In this document: in pieces, positions 52,139-62,100 of the stretch
How the letters are laid out: each line of letters starts with the position of its first letter
Position numbering within the stretch: the first letter of the stretch is position 1
NCBI GenBank assembly: GCA_004556205.1
Contig: SFIL01000016.1
Coordinates: forward strand, 1-64,000
Direction of reading: 5' to 3'
Length of the DNA stretch: 64,000 nucleotides
Source: Clostridiales bacterium
GTDB taxonomy: Bacteria > Bacillota > Clostridia > Oscillospirales > Oscillospiraceae
The notes under the pieces: model-generated
Databases searched by the model: none
Seen by the model: the letters and a program-made list of their open reading frames with translations, nothing else
What the model was told of the DNA's origin: nothing
Position numbers and translations under genes: made by a program

Positions 52139-53202
52139 GTCCGTTTTCCTCCCTTTTTCTGTTCTGCGGGGAGCGCAACCGTGAAGATCGTCTCGCCGTT
52201 TTCGCTATGCACCGATACCGTTCCCTGATGCAGTTCGACCACACGCTTAACGATGGCAAGTCCGATGCCATTGCCCTCTGACGAGTGCGACGCGTCCGCC
52301 TGATAGAACTTATGGAAAACCTTCTCCTGCTCCTCGGGCGTGATAGTGCTTCCGGCGTTGTGTACGCTGACCGAGAGGCGCCCCGCTTGCTCCGTGATGC
52401 GCACGGCGACCGTACCGCCCTGCGGCGAGAACTTGATCGCGTTGTCAAGCAGATTGATCCATACCTGTTTTAGCAGCTCCTCATTCGCCGTGATGCCATG
52501 CTCCCCAAAGTCGAGCTGCCATTGGAGCTGCTTTTTCGACCACTTCCTCTCGAGCAGAAGAATGCTTGCGCGAAGCTGCTCGGAGAGATTATATTCGCTG
52601 ACATCGGTGAGAATGCTTTGATTTTCAACCTTCGTCAGATTCAGCACATTGGTTGCCATATACGAAAGCCGCAGGGATTCTTCTTCGATAATATTGAGAT
52701 ATTCCGCCTGCTGCGCCGCGCTTAAATTGCCGCGCTTGAGCAGCTTGGCAAAGCCCGCGATAGAAACGATCGGCGTTTTGAACTCGTGGGAGAAATTATT
52801 GATAAAGTCCGAACGCAACAGCTCGGTATTTTGCAGCTCCTGCGCCATCTTGTTGAAGCCCTCGGACAGCTCCACGTAGGCGGGAAAGCGTGCATAAGGC
52901 TCGTGAAATTCCAGCCGCGCCTGCAAATCGCCCGCAGCAAGGCGCTGCATCTGCGCAATCAGCACACGGATCGGCTTCAAAGCAAAGCGTCCCGACACTG
53001 CCGCGAGCACCGCGCCGATGAGTAGACTTGCGCCCGCCATATAGAATACCGCATAATACATTTTCGGCGGCGTGGACAGCACGCCCGTCCGCACAAGCAG
53101 GAACACCGCGCCGCCACCCAGCAGCAGCGCAAAAAACAAGACAAGGAAAACCAGTGCCGACAGCAGCACCGTCACCGTCAAACGTCCTTTAATCCGTTTC
53201 AT
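52135..53202 (-). CDS. Sensor histidine kinase
   Basis: 355 aa. Two membrane helices (~8-35 and ~46-68) with almost no exported loop, suggesting intramembrane sensing or sensing through a partner. Then HAMP (~70-120), HisKA with FSHEFKTPIVSIAGF (phospho-His near 137), and HATPase with NLLDNAIKFSPQGG and GNGIGLAIVKRVV. Overlaps the response regulator (ATGA) and the membrane-protein gene (ATGA), so all three are co-translated. Confidence 0.92.
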   Translation of the reverse strand: MKRIKGRLTVTVLLSALVFLVLFFALLLGGGAVFLLVRTGVLSTPPKMYYAVFYMAGASLLIGAVLAAVSGRFALKPIRVLIAQMQRLAAGDLQARLEFHEPYARFPAYVELSEGFNKMAQELQNTELLRSDFINNFSHEFKTPIVSIAGFAKLLKRGNLSAAQQAEYLNIIEEESLRLSYMATNVLNLTKVENQSILTDVSEYNLSEQLRASILLLERKWSKKQLQWQLDFGEHGITANEELLKQVWINLLDNAIKFSPQGGTVAVRITEQAGRLSVSVHNAGSTITPEEQEKVFHKFYQADASHSSEGNGIGLAIVKRVVELHQGTVSVHSENGETIFTVALPAEQKKGGKRT

Positions 53203-53873
53203 ACCTTTTTGACCGCCTTATAGCCCAGTCCGCGCACGGACTCGATCTCAAATTCCTCCCAGCCCTCAAACCGCTTGCGCAGGCGTCCGATATGTACCGT
53301 CACCGTCTCCCAGCCTGTCTCGCTGCTTAAGCCCCAGATTTCGTCCATGAGCTGAATGCGCGTGAAGATCTTCCCCGGGTAGGACAGCAGCTTATAAAGA
53401 AGCTGGAATTCCTTCTGCGGCAGTTCCTGCGTCTGCCCCGCGCGGCTGACGGTCAAGGAATCATAGTCGAGTGTCACATCTCCGATGACAATTTTGCGCT
53501 CACTGGCGATTTTCGCGCGGCGCAGCAGGGCGCGGATGCGCAAAAGCAGCTCCTCCTCGTCGAGCGGTTTGGTCATATAGTCGTCCGTGCCGACCAAAAA
53601 GCCCTTATGCTTATCCTCGGGAAGCTGCTTTGCGGAGATCATCAGAATCGGCAGCTCGCTCTGCGCCGCACGAAGGGTCTTTGTGAACTCATAGCCATCC
53701 ATTTTCGGCATCATAATATCCAAAACGACAAGGTCGATGTGCTCGCGATCCATGACCTCGAGCGCGTCCTCGCCGTTTTCCGCCGTAAAGACGGTGTAGT
53801 TCTCAGCCTCCAGCACTGCCTGCAGCAGCCGTCTGGTATTTTTGTCGTCGTCCGCGACAAGAATGTGAAACAT
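53199..53873 (-). CDS. OmpR-family response regulator
   Basis: 224 aa from the ATG at 53873 (MFHILVADDD). Receiver domain 1-115 with the acidic pocket ADDD, phospho-acceptor VLDIMMPKMDGYE (Asp ~51), SAK and the TKP lysine; winged-helix domain ~125-224. Partner of the kinase just downstream. Divergent from the second two-component pair at 54039. Confidence 0.93.
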   Translation of the reverse strand: MFHILVADDDKNTRRLLQAVLEAENYTVFTAENGEDALEVMDREHIDLVVLDIMMPKMDGYEFTKTLRAAQSELPILMISAKQLPEDKHKGFLVGTDDYMTKPLDEEELLLRIRALLRRAKIASERKIVIGDVTLDYDSLTVSRAGQTQELPQKEFQLLYKLLSYPGKIFTRIQLMDEIWGLSSETGWETVTVHIGRLRKRFEGWEEFEIESVRGLGYKAVKKV

Positions 53874-53922
53874 CAGATCACCCCGTATCCCATAATACCG
53901 GTTCAGAAACCGCCTCCATAAT

Positions 53923-53928
53923 AGAATT
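53923..53928 (-). promoter_or_regulatory. -10 of the RR-HK-membrane protein operon
   Basis: TATAAT on the minus strand (TGCTATAATTC, an extended -10), about 50 bases before the start codon. Confidence 0.55.
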
Positions 53929-54038
53929 ATAGCATAGCCGTTCTGCTTTTTCCACCGGCTTTCGTGCTTTCTCTCTTTTTTCCTTGCCAAACCGCATCCA
54001 AAGCGCTATGATAAGAAAAAAGGAAACGGAGGTGCACG

Positions 54039-54710
54039 ATGGAACGCATTCTGCTTGTAGAGGACGACGGCGCGATCGTCGCGGCGCTGTCGCAGTTTCT
54101 GCTCTCCGAGGGCTTTGTCGTGCAGACTGCCTCGGGGCAGGCGGAGGCGCTTGCCGCCATCGAAGCGGCGGAATTCGACCTTGTCCTGCTCGACGTCGGC
54201 TTAAAGGACGGCAACGGTTTTTCTGTCTGTTCGGCGGTCAAGCAGCGCACAAAGAGCGCTGTGATTTTCCTCAGCGCCTCGGGCGATGAATACAGCGTTG
54301 TGACAGGGCTTGACCTTGGTGCAGATGACTATATCGCCAAGCCTTTCCGCCCGCGCGAGCTGATCTCGCGCATCCGAAGCGTCCTGCGGCGCACGGGCAG
54401 GGCGCAGTCGATCATTGAGCTGGGCAGCGTCCGCGTGGATACCGGCCGCGCCGCCGCGATGAAAAACGGCGTCGATCTCAATCTCTCGGCGCTGGAGTAC
54501 CGTCTGCTGCTGGTTTTCCTGAATCACCGCGGCATGGTTCTCAGCCGCGCAAAGCTATTAGAGGAGATTTGGGACGTCGCGGGCGATTTCGTCAACGACA
54601 ACACGCTCACGGTCTATATCAAGCGTCTGCGCGATAAGTTGGGGGACGATCCGCAGGAGCCGACGCTCATCCGCACGGTGCGCGGCGTGGGCTACCGTTT
54701 GGAGGGCTAA
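54039..54710 (+). CDS. OmpR-family response regulator (second system)
   Basis: 223 aa. Receiver 1-115 with VEDD, LLDVGLKDGNGF (Asp ~50), SAS and AKPFRPREL; winged-helix ~128-223 with LSALEYRLLLVFLNHRG and YIKRLRDKLG. CGGAGG precedes the ATG. The paired kinase begins 3 bp downstream. Confidence 0.93.
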   Translation: MERILLVEDDGAIVAALSQFLLSEGFVVQTASGQAEALAAIEAAEFDLVLLDVGLKDGNGFSVCSAVKQRTKSAVIFLSASGDEYSVVTGLDLGADDYIAKPFRPRELISRIRSVLRRTGRAQSIIELGSVRVDTGRAAAMKNGVDLNLSALEYRLLLVFLNHRGMVLSRAKLLEEIWDVAGDFVNDNTLTVYIKRLRDKLGDDPQEPTLIRTVRGVGYRLEG

Positions 54711-54712
54711 AA

Positions 54713-55702
54713 ATGCTGCGAAATCCCGAGATCCGTCGAATGCTTGCAATCGCCGTGCCGCTGTGCGCGGTGTTTACCGCGCTCTGCCTTTGGCTCGATT
54801 TTCGTGCTGGGCTCTTGACCGCTGTCTTGAGTCTCCTTCTTATCACGCTGTATCTCTTGGGTGCGCACAAGCGCTACCGCATGATGGCGCGTTTGGCAGA
54901 GGACATCGACGCGGTGCTGCACGGGCGGCGGGACATCAGCTTCGCGCAGTACACCGAGGGCGAGCTCAGTCTTCTGCGCAGCGAGCTGCGAAAAATGACC
55001 GTTCGGCTCACCGAGCAGGCAGAGCAGCTTCGGGAGGAAAAGGTGCAGCTTGCCGAGTCGATGGCGGACATCTCACACCAGATGCGCACACCGCTTACTG
55101 CGGTCAATCTGCTGCTTGCGGGACTGAGCGACCCAGATGCCACGGAGGAAGCGAGGCGAAACAGCCTCCGCACTCTGCGCCGGCAGATGCAGCGTATGGA
55201 CTGGCTCGTCAATTCGCTGTTGAAGCTTGCCAAGCTCGACGCAGGCACGGTACAGTTTCGCCGCGAGCCCGTCGCGCTTTCGGCGCTGATTGCCCGCGCT
55301 GCGGAGCCGCTCTCTATCCTTATGGAGGTCAAGGGACAGCATCTTTGCGTGCAGGCGTCCGGCAGCGCGAATTGCGACGCCGCATGGACGGCGGAGGCCC
55401 TCGGAAATATTCTGAAGAATTGCACCGAACACATGGGCGAAGGTACAATTACGGTGACGGCGGAGGAAAACGCGGTTGCCGCCTGTATCTGTATCCGCGA
55501 TGAGGGCGGCGGCATCGACCCCGAGGATCTGCCCCATCTGTTCGAGCGCTACTATAAGGGACGCAACGCCTCGGCGGAGAGCGTCGGCATCGGACTGGCG
55601 CTTTCGCGCTCCATTGCCGCCGCGCAAAACGGTACACTGACCGCCGCCAACGTCAAGGGCGGCGCAGAATTCACGCTCAAGCTATATAAAGGCACCGTAT
55701 AA
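54713..55702 (+). CDS. Sensor histidine kinase (second system)
   Basis: 329 aa. Two membrane helices near the N-terminus (~10-27 and ~30-50), very short exported part. HisKA with MADISHQMRTPLTAVN (phospho-His ~118), HATPase with ALGNILKNCTEHMGEG, DEGGGIDPEDLPHLFERYYKG and SVGIGLALSRSI. The build resembles small VanS/BceS-like kinases, which usually sense antibiotics or lipids through a partner transporter; none follows here. Confidence 0.9.
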   Translation: MLRNPEIRRMLAIAVPLCAVFTALCLWLDFRAGLLTAVLSLLLITLYLLGAHKRYRMMARLAEDIDAVLHGRRDISFAQYTEGELSLLRSELRKMTVRLTEQAEQLREEKVQLAESMADISHQMRTPLTAVNLLLAGLSDPDATEEARRNSLRTLRRQMQRMDWLVNSLLKLAKLDAGTVQFRREPVALSALIARAAEPLSILMEVKGQHLCVQASGSANCDAAWTAEALGNILKNCTEHMGEGTITVTAEENAVAACICIRDEGGGIDPEDLPHLFERYYKGRNASAESVGIGLALSRSIAAAQNGTLTAANVKGGAEFTLKLYKGTV

Positions 55703-55718
55703 AACCGCTGATTTCTAA

Positions 55719-55842
55719 GGAAGCTCTGAATAAATCCGCAAGAGCGGTCAGCGAGGGATTTTGTTCCGAATTGAGGTTTGAGAATCGCAGGAATACTTTG
55801 TGTATTTCAAGATTTTCATTAAAAAATAAGGAATCTCTGAAC
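55719..55842. repeat. Degenerate MITE-family ends after the kinase gene
   Basis: GGAAGCTCTGAATAAATCC at 55719 and GGAATCTCTGAACAAATTCC at 55830 are two left ends in the same orientation with ~90 bp of non-coding DNA between them. Confidence 0.5.
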
Positions 55843-55887
55843 AAATTCCCGCAAAAAACGAAAACCATCGTTTTTTGCGGGAATTTT
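55843..55887 (+). terminator. Terminator of the second two-component system
   Basis: AAATTCCCGCAAAAAACG…CGTTTTTTGCGGGAATTT, 18-bp stem followed by TTATT. Confidence 0.8.
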
Positions 55888-55935
55888 TATTATCTCCGAA
55901 CAAATCGGCTGCAGTGCTCGCAGGCAGTCTCGGAA

Positions 55936-56181
55936 TCAGGAAGAAAAAACATTCTGATTCTCAGCAGGAGCGTGGTAGCACAAATAGTCATCCGGATTGG
56001 GAGGAGAATCGTAGCAAATTTGGCTGTCATGAAACAGCGTCAGGCTGTAACCGGGTCCCGACAACGTAACGGAGCATTGGTTCTCGGCGAAATTTGCGAT
56101 GCCCTCACAACCTGATGCAATCGACTGCGAAAGCATGAAATTCTCATAATAAAGTGCAGGCTTCTGATAATTCTTTCTCAT
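55936..56181 (-). CDS. Small Cys-containing peptide of unknown function, coupled to the giant surface protein gene
   Basis: 81 aa from the ATG at 56181, behind GGAGGC and overlapping the upstream stop (ATGA). N-terminus MRKNYQKPALYYENFMLSQS then IASGCEGIANFAENQC; the middle is Ser/Gly/Thr-rich; the C-terminus has C, then DDYLCYHAPAENQNVFSS. Four cysteines in all, no hydrophobic signal or membrane segment. I recall similar short clostridial proteins with a KP…ExFxxSxxIAxxC start and a CYHxP…NVFxS end, all without known function. A modified peptide or a non-classically exported surface factor are possibilities only. It ends the transcript of the giant gene. Confidence 0.7.
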   Translation of the reverse strand: MRKNYQKPALYYENFMLSQSIASGCEGIANFAENQCSVTLSGPGYSLTLFHDSQICYDSPPNPDDYLCYHAPAENQNVFSS

Positions 56182-59100
56182 TTTGTTGCCTCCGTAACAT
56201 TGCAATAACGCATCAGCATTGCGGCAGCCTGTGCGCGAGTGAGCGACGCCGTCGGCATGAGCAGCAGACGTTCTCCCTCTCCCGAGCCTTGCAGAATGCC
56301 GCACGCCTCTGCCCAGCAGACAGCTTCCTCTGCCCATGCGCTGACCTCGTCACGGTCGGCAAAGCGGGTCAGGTCGCCGCGCTTCTCGGAAAGCTGCTTG
56401 CTGCACGCGTAGCGGTAAAGGACGGTCGCCGCCTGTTCACGCGTGACCTCTCCCGACGGGTCAAATCGACCGTTGCCGACACCGTTAACGATGCCCTCGC
56501 TCTGCGTCCATGCGACCGCCGCAGAGTACCACTGTCCGTCGGGCACATCGACAAATTCCGCCTTCGCAGGCACTTCAGGCTTACCCTCCAGGCGCCACAG
56601 TACCGTGACGAGCATCGCGCGATCCATCGTCTCGTCCGGCGCAAAGGTATTTGCTCCGACGCCGTTCATCAGTTCGCGTTCAATCACAAAGTCAATTCCC
56701 TCATGCGCCCAGTCGCTCTCGGCAGGCACATCGGTATAATTGACGGAGGAGCAGGGCTGCTCCGCGCCGCAAAGGGTGCATACGCCGCCGGCAAAGCTGT
56801 GACCCAAAGCCTCTGTGACCGTCTGCTCTACGCGATACGCGCAACGCGTGCAGTGGAAGCCCTCCGTCAGGCCGCTCTGCGTGCAGGTCGCGGCAACCGC
56901 CGCATCCGTCACGAGGTCATGTCCAAGAGCGGGAATCGCCACGCTGAAGCTGACGGCATACTCGCTGTCGGTATAGGTGCGGACGCCTGCCGTCGTGCAG
57001 GTCGGCTCGCTCGTTATCTCTACGGTATAGCGCGCGTCCGACAGCACGGACATTGCCAGTGTCTCGACCTCGCCGCAGTCAGCGCAGGTACAGGTGAGGA
57101 TTCCCTCGTCCGTTTCCGTCGGCGCGGCGGTCACCGCATAAGTGAAGCGGTGATAGCACTTCGCCTGCAGGGAGGCGAGCTTCTGCGTCACGTGCTCGCC
57201 CGCCGCCTGCATCAGCGCAAGGTTCATACAAAGCTCTGCTTCCGTGGTCGGCTGACTCTTGTAGGTAATTTTCAGCGTTGTCAGCGTAATCGGCGTGTCG
57301 CCGGTGTTCGTCAGGACGATCGCCTGACTGACGGTGCCGCTCTCCTGCCATTGCAGACAGGATACGCCGTTCAGGTTCGTCAGCGAATAATACATATCCG
57401 TATGCGTGCCGATTTGCAGATCATCTGTTGCAAGCGTATTGTTCTCCGTGTCCACGCAGGAGGCAGTCAGCGTACCCGTTTGATCGAAGGTCTTGATGCC
57501 GATCTGCACGGAGGCGATGGACGCGCCGTTGCTCTCAAGCGCAAAGGCGACCGCCTGACGGCTGTTCAGATAGATTTCATTATTGGGACCGTAGCTTTCG
57601 TAATCGGAAACACCGCCGTTGTCCACGCCGTCAATAAAGCTGATGCCGTTGACATAGGCTTCGGCGTTGTCCGACGCGTCTTTGCCGAGAAGCTGCTTGC
57701 GCAGCTCAATGTACTGCGGCCAGCCCTCTCCGTCAAGAACATAGTAGTCGTCCATGTTCTGCACGGGGTTATAAACTCTTACAGCGTCAAGGTAGAAGTC
57801 ATAGCTGCCCGCGCCGGTGTGGTCGAAGAACGGGATATAGGTCGGCGTGATGACAACAGTATAGGTGCCGTAGGGCAGTTCCGGACTCTTGATGACCGGA
57901 ATCTGATAGAGGCTGTTGTCCGCGCCAGTTGCAGGCGTCCAGACGTAGTTCTCCTTATACTGCACATACACATCACCCGCCTGCGGGTTGGTGGGAAGCT
58001 CGACCGTCTCGTCAGCGCCCTTCTCCGCGACACATTCCTTGACGGCGCTCCAGCGCTCACCGTTGTACGTCCATGTGTACTTGACCCACGGGTTCTCTGT
58101 GTCTATCGTGCGTTCATAACCGTAATAGGTATCCACGACCCAGCTCTTGTAGACGGTGTCCGTTGTCGTGCCCTCGTAGACACGGCAGGTGATAAAGCCC
58201 GTCTGGTTGCTGGTCAGGCTGATGAGGTCAAAGCCCGTGCCGCTGAAGGTGAATTTGGCGGTCGGCCAGCTCCTGTTCTGCGTATAGGTATCGCTGCTGA
58301 CGGTGGTCTTTACGGCTGAGCCGAGAGAATAGGTCGTGCAGGTGTCATAAGCGCCGTCGTAGCCATAGACATTGTCTGCGTCATAGTCGGGGAACTCGAA
58401 ATCGCCCGGGCGATCCTCGCTCTGATGGGCGGACTGGCTCTCTCCGGCAGTCTCCCAGTTTCCTTCGAGGGCAATAAAGCTGTCCTCATAATAAATCGTT
58501 GTCGCAGGCGCGACGGTAACCGTGTCATAGAAATAGCGTACAGTATCGCCGTCGGTGTACTTCACCGCGTAGGCAAAGACCTCTTTATCCGACATCTGCA
58601 TATTCGCGGGAGTATAGACCACTGCGTCGCCGCTGATCTCCGCCTTGCCGAAGAGTCCGGTATAGGTGCTTTCAAAGCCGCTTTGCAGCTCGTCGGTCGC
58701 CTCCGTGCTTGTCGGAACGGCGCCGATGCCGATCAATGTGCCCTTCGTACCGAAGGTGTCGTTGGCAAGCACATGGATATCGACGGGCAGACCGTAGTCC
58801 ACGACCACCGTATCGGGAACGGTTTTGACGGGCGCTGTGTTGGTCATCGTGATCAGACCAGCGGTCACGCCGTCGTTGTTAGTGTAGGTAACGCCGTAAT
58901 CCGCGCCATTGGTCTCCACGACATAATAGGTATAGGTATGGTCATAGGATTCGTCACTCAATGCGGTGGGAAGGTCAGTCAGGCTGACAAGCCAGCCGTT
59001 TGCAGCGTTCAGCGTAACGGTGGTATAGACGGTTTCCGTGACGGTTGTTTCTCCACCGGTCTCACCACCGCCCGTCTCTCCACCGCCTGTATCTCCACCG

Positions 59101-62100
59101 CCGGTTCCGCTGCCGCCGGTAATGTCGGTGGTGTACTCGAAGGCCTCGAAGTCTGTCGCGGTAGTATAGGTTTCGTTGAGCAGAACCGTGACCGTTATAT
59201 CCTCCGTGATATTCTCGACCGTGATCGTTCCGGTCATGTTCAGATACGGCGAAATGGAGGACCCAGAGGTATCCAGCGTGTAGGCAAGCGTATTTGTTAC
59301 GCTCGCGCTGCCTGTAGAGCTAACCGTAATGGTCGGCTGCTGTGTGCTGCACCACATTCTCAAGCGGCTGGCATTGGTCAGCGTCAAGGTCAGGGTTTTC
59401 CCGTCTTCCACGCCACTCACGGAGAAGGAAGCGGTGCTGGTTGCGCCGCTCAAGCCGGTGCATTCCTCCGTGCCGGAATCGCTTTGTCCGTTGATGAGGA
59501 AGCTCACGGTATGCGTGCTGCCCGCAGCGCGCGACGAGGCGGGCGTGATGCTCCGGCTCGTAACCTCAGCGGTCGTCACATCAAAGGTCGAGAATGTGCT
59601 GGTGCTCCAAACGCCGGTAAACAGCACGGTAACGGTAACATCCTCCGTGACATTCGTGACCGTAATGCCGCCGCTCAGCGTGATGAAATGGTTATATGTC
59701 ATATCTGACACATACGACAACGTATGGGTCGTCTTACTCTCCGCGGTACTTGTGACCGCCAGCGTGGGATTGTCGTCAACAGCGCCCAAGCCGGACGCTT
59801 CGTTGATCGTCAAGGTCGCTGTGCTGCCGGTACTGACCTCAATGGAATAGCTGCTGGGCGTGTAGGAATCCTTGATAGAGCTTCCTTCCTTATAGCGATG
59901 GTTAAACACAAAGGTGACCGTGTGCGTTGCCGGTGCCGCCTTTGCCGTGGCGGTATCCACCTGCATGACCTGCGCGGTGACCTCCGGCAGATCTGCGGTA
60001 TTCGTCAGGTGGTTGCCGTCTGCGTCCACCCAGCTCTTATATACCATAAGATCCGAAGCGGAGGGTTGACGGTTATAAATGGTCACGGTGCTGTTATTTC
60101 TTGTCACATTGCCGCAGGTGCTTGCCTCCGCGCCGGAGTTGACCTGATAGGTAGTCGTGTAGACCGCGCCGCTTGCAGAGGTAATGGTCTGCGTAATACG
60201 GTAGACATAGATGTTGCCGTTTTCATCCTTGACAGGCAGATCGCTGAACGTTCCGCTCCATGTGCCGCTGCCGAAGGTTTTGGAATCGACCGCTGTCGGC
60301 GCTCCGACGATATTGCCGCTGCCGTCCGTGCTGTAGCGGTAAAGGGTATCGGTGGTCGTTTCATCGGGATTCGTGAGCTGCACTCCCTCGCCGTCATACC
60401 AAAGGGTATTGACATTGATGTGCATGGTCGTTTCCAAACCGCTGACCCACTTACCGTTGTTACCCAGCGTGACCGTGACCTGATTCGTTGCGGAATCAAA
60501 GGCGGTTGTATTGACGTTGGGATTTGTCTCCGTGGTATTTTCGCCCTTGATCACGGCAGGGATATCGTTGATCTCACCGGTGGTGACCATCGGCGAGTCT
60601 CCGTCAAGCGTGAACACCACGGTGGTAGGTGCGGTATCCCAGTTGTTGGTGTAAAGCGTCTCGCCGGAATCCTTCTTTTCCGCGGTCGGCGCGATGTTGT
60701 AATTCAGATAGGCCGGAGTCGTTGCGGAATAGCTGCCGCTTGCGGCGCTGTAGATGTAGCTCGGTACCAAGTCGGCGGGAATCGTCCATGTCAGCACCTG
60801 CGCGCCGGAGTCGTTGACGGTAACGGCAGCGCGCATACCGCTCAGAGACACGGGCGTCAGCGAGGCGTCCGGATAGACCGTGCCGGAATAGGTGTAGGTG
60901 CCGCCGGAGACAGTCGGCAGATATTCCTTACCACCGTAGGTCAGCACCGGCGCGGAGGTAATCTCCATGCCGTCGCCGATGGTATCGGTAAATACCAGCT
61001 CTGTACCGTCTAAGAGCGCGCTGTGAAGTACGGTCCGCGTCTCGGTCTTTTGCAGCGCACTGAGCAGCGCACTGGACAGACCCGAGATGTCCGCGTCAGA
61101 GACGTTGAAATACTGATCGGCATAGCTGCTGCCGTTATAGAGTGTGTCAGAGGCGGTCAGCAGGGTATGCAGGTCGGAAGCATAATTGAACAGTGTGCTG
61201 GAAGAGGTCAGATTGCTGACATTCTCCGCCGAGGGATCCAGCACGGTGGTAACAAACGCGGAGTCTATGGCATCCGTATCGGCGGTCATGTCATTCATGC
61301 CCACGCCGACGGTATAGAAACGGCTGTTGGGATTGCCGTTATACAGTGCCTTCGTCTCTCCGGCAAAGTACTGACCGGACAGAATGGTGTAGTAGGCGAT
61401 CTCGTCCATGCTCACATCCGACTGCGTGCCGTCGCTTGCAATACCGATCGTGCCGTTGCCGATCGTACTCGTTCCGATGACGGAGTTGCTGTAGTCCGTG
61501 GTCGCCCATGTAGGCTGGCCGTCGGTCACAAGGATGATGACCGGTGTGCGGTCATAGGTCTTGCCGCCCGTGGTGTAGGTGCGGTTCGTCTCATCGCTGA
61601 GCATCTTATACGCAGCGGCGATGCCGGTCTGCGTATAGGTGCCGCCCGTTATCGTCACGGAGTTTCCGGTGTAGCTGCTTCCGTTGCGCAACGCTGTCAG
61701 CGTTCCGTTGCTGTTTGTGGTATCATAGGAATAGCTCAGGCTGACGGAGCTGTACGTACCGAGGGAAAGGAGTGCCGACGCGTTGCTTTCCGTAACGCCT
61801 GCCGTGGTTGCCGCGCCGGAATAGGTCACGATGCCGATGCGGTTGTCGGCGTTTGCCGAGATCAGGGAGGAGCAGAGCGTATTGATCTGCGTCGTCACCT
61901 GCGCCATACGGCGGCTGGTGGTGCTCGAGCCGAGGAGCGTATTCATGCTGCCGGAAATATCCAGCACGAAGACCACATCCATGGGAATGCTGACATTTTC
62001 GTCCAGCGTCTCGTAATAATCCTTCGCAACGGCGGACAGCGTTGCGTTAAATTCCTCGCTTGCCGTGTCGTAGCCGATCGTCTTATCTACATTCACCGTG

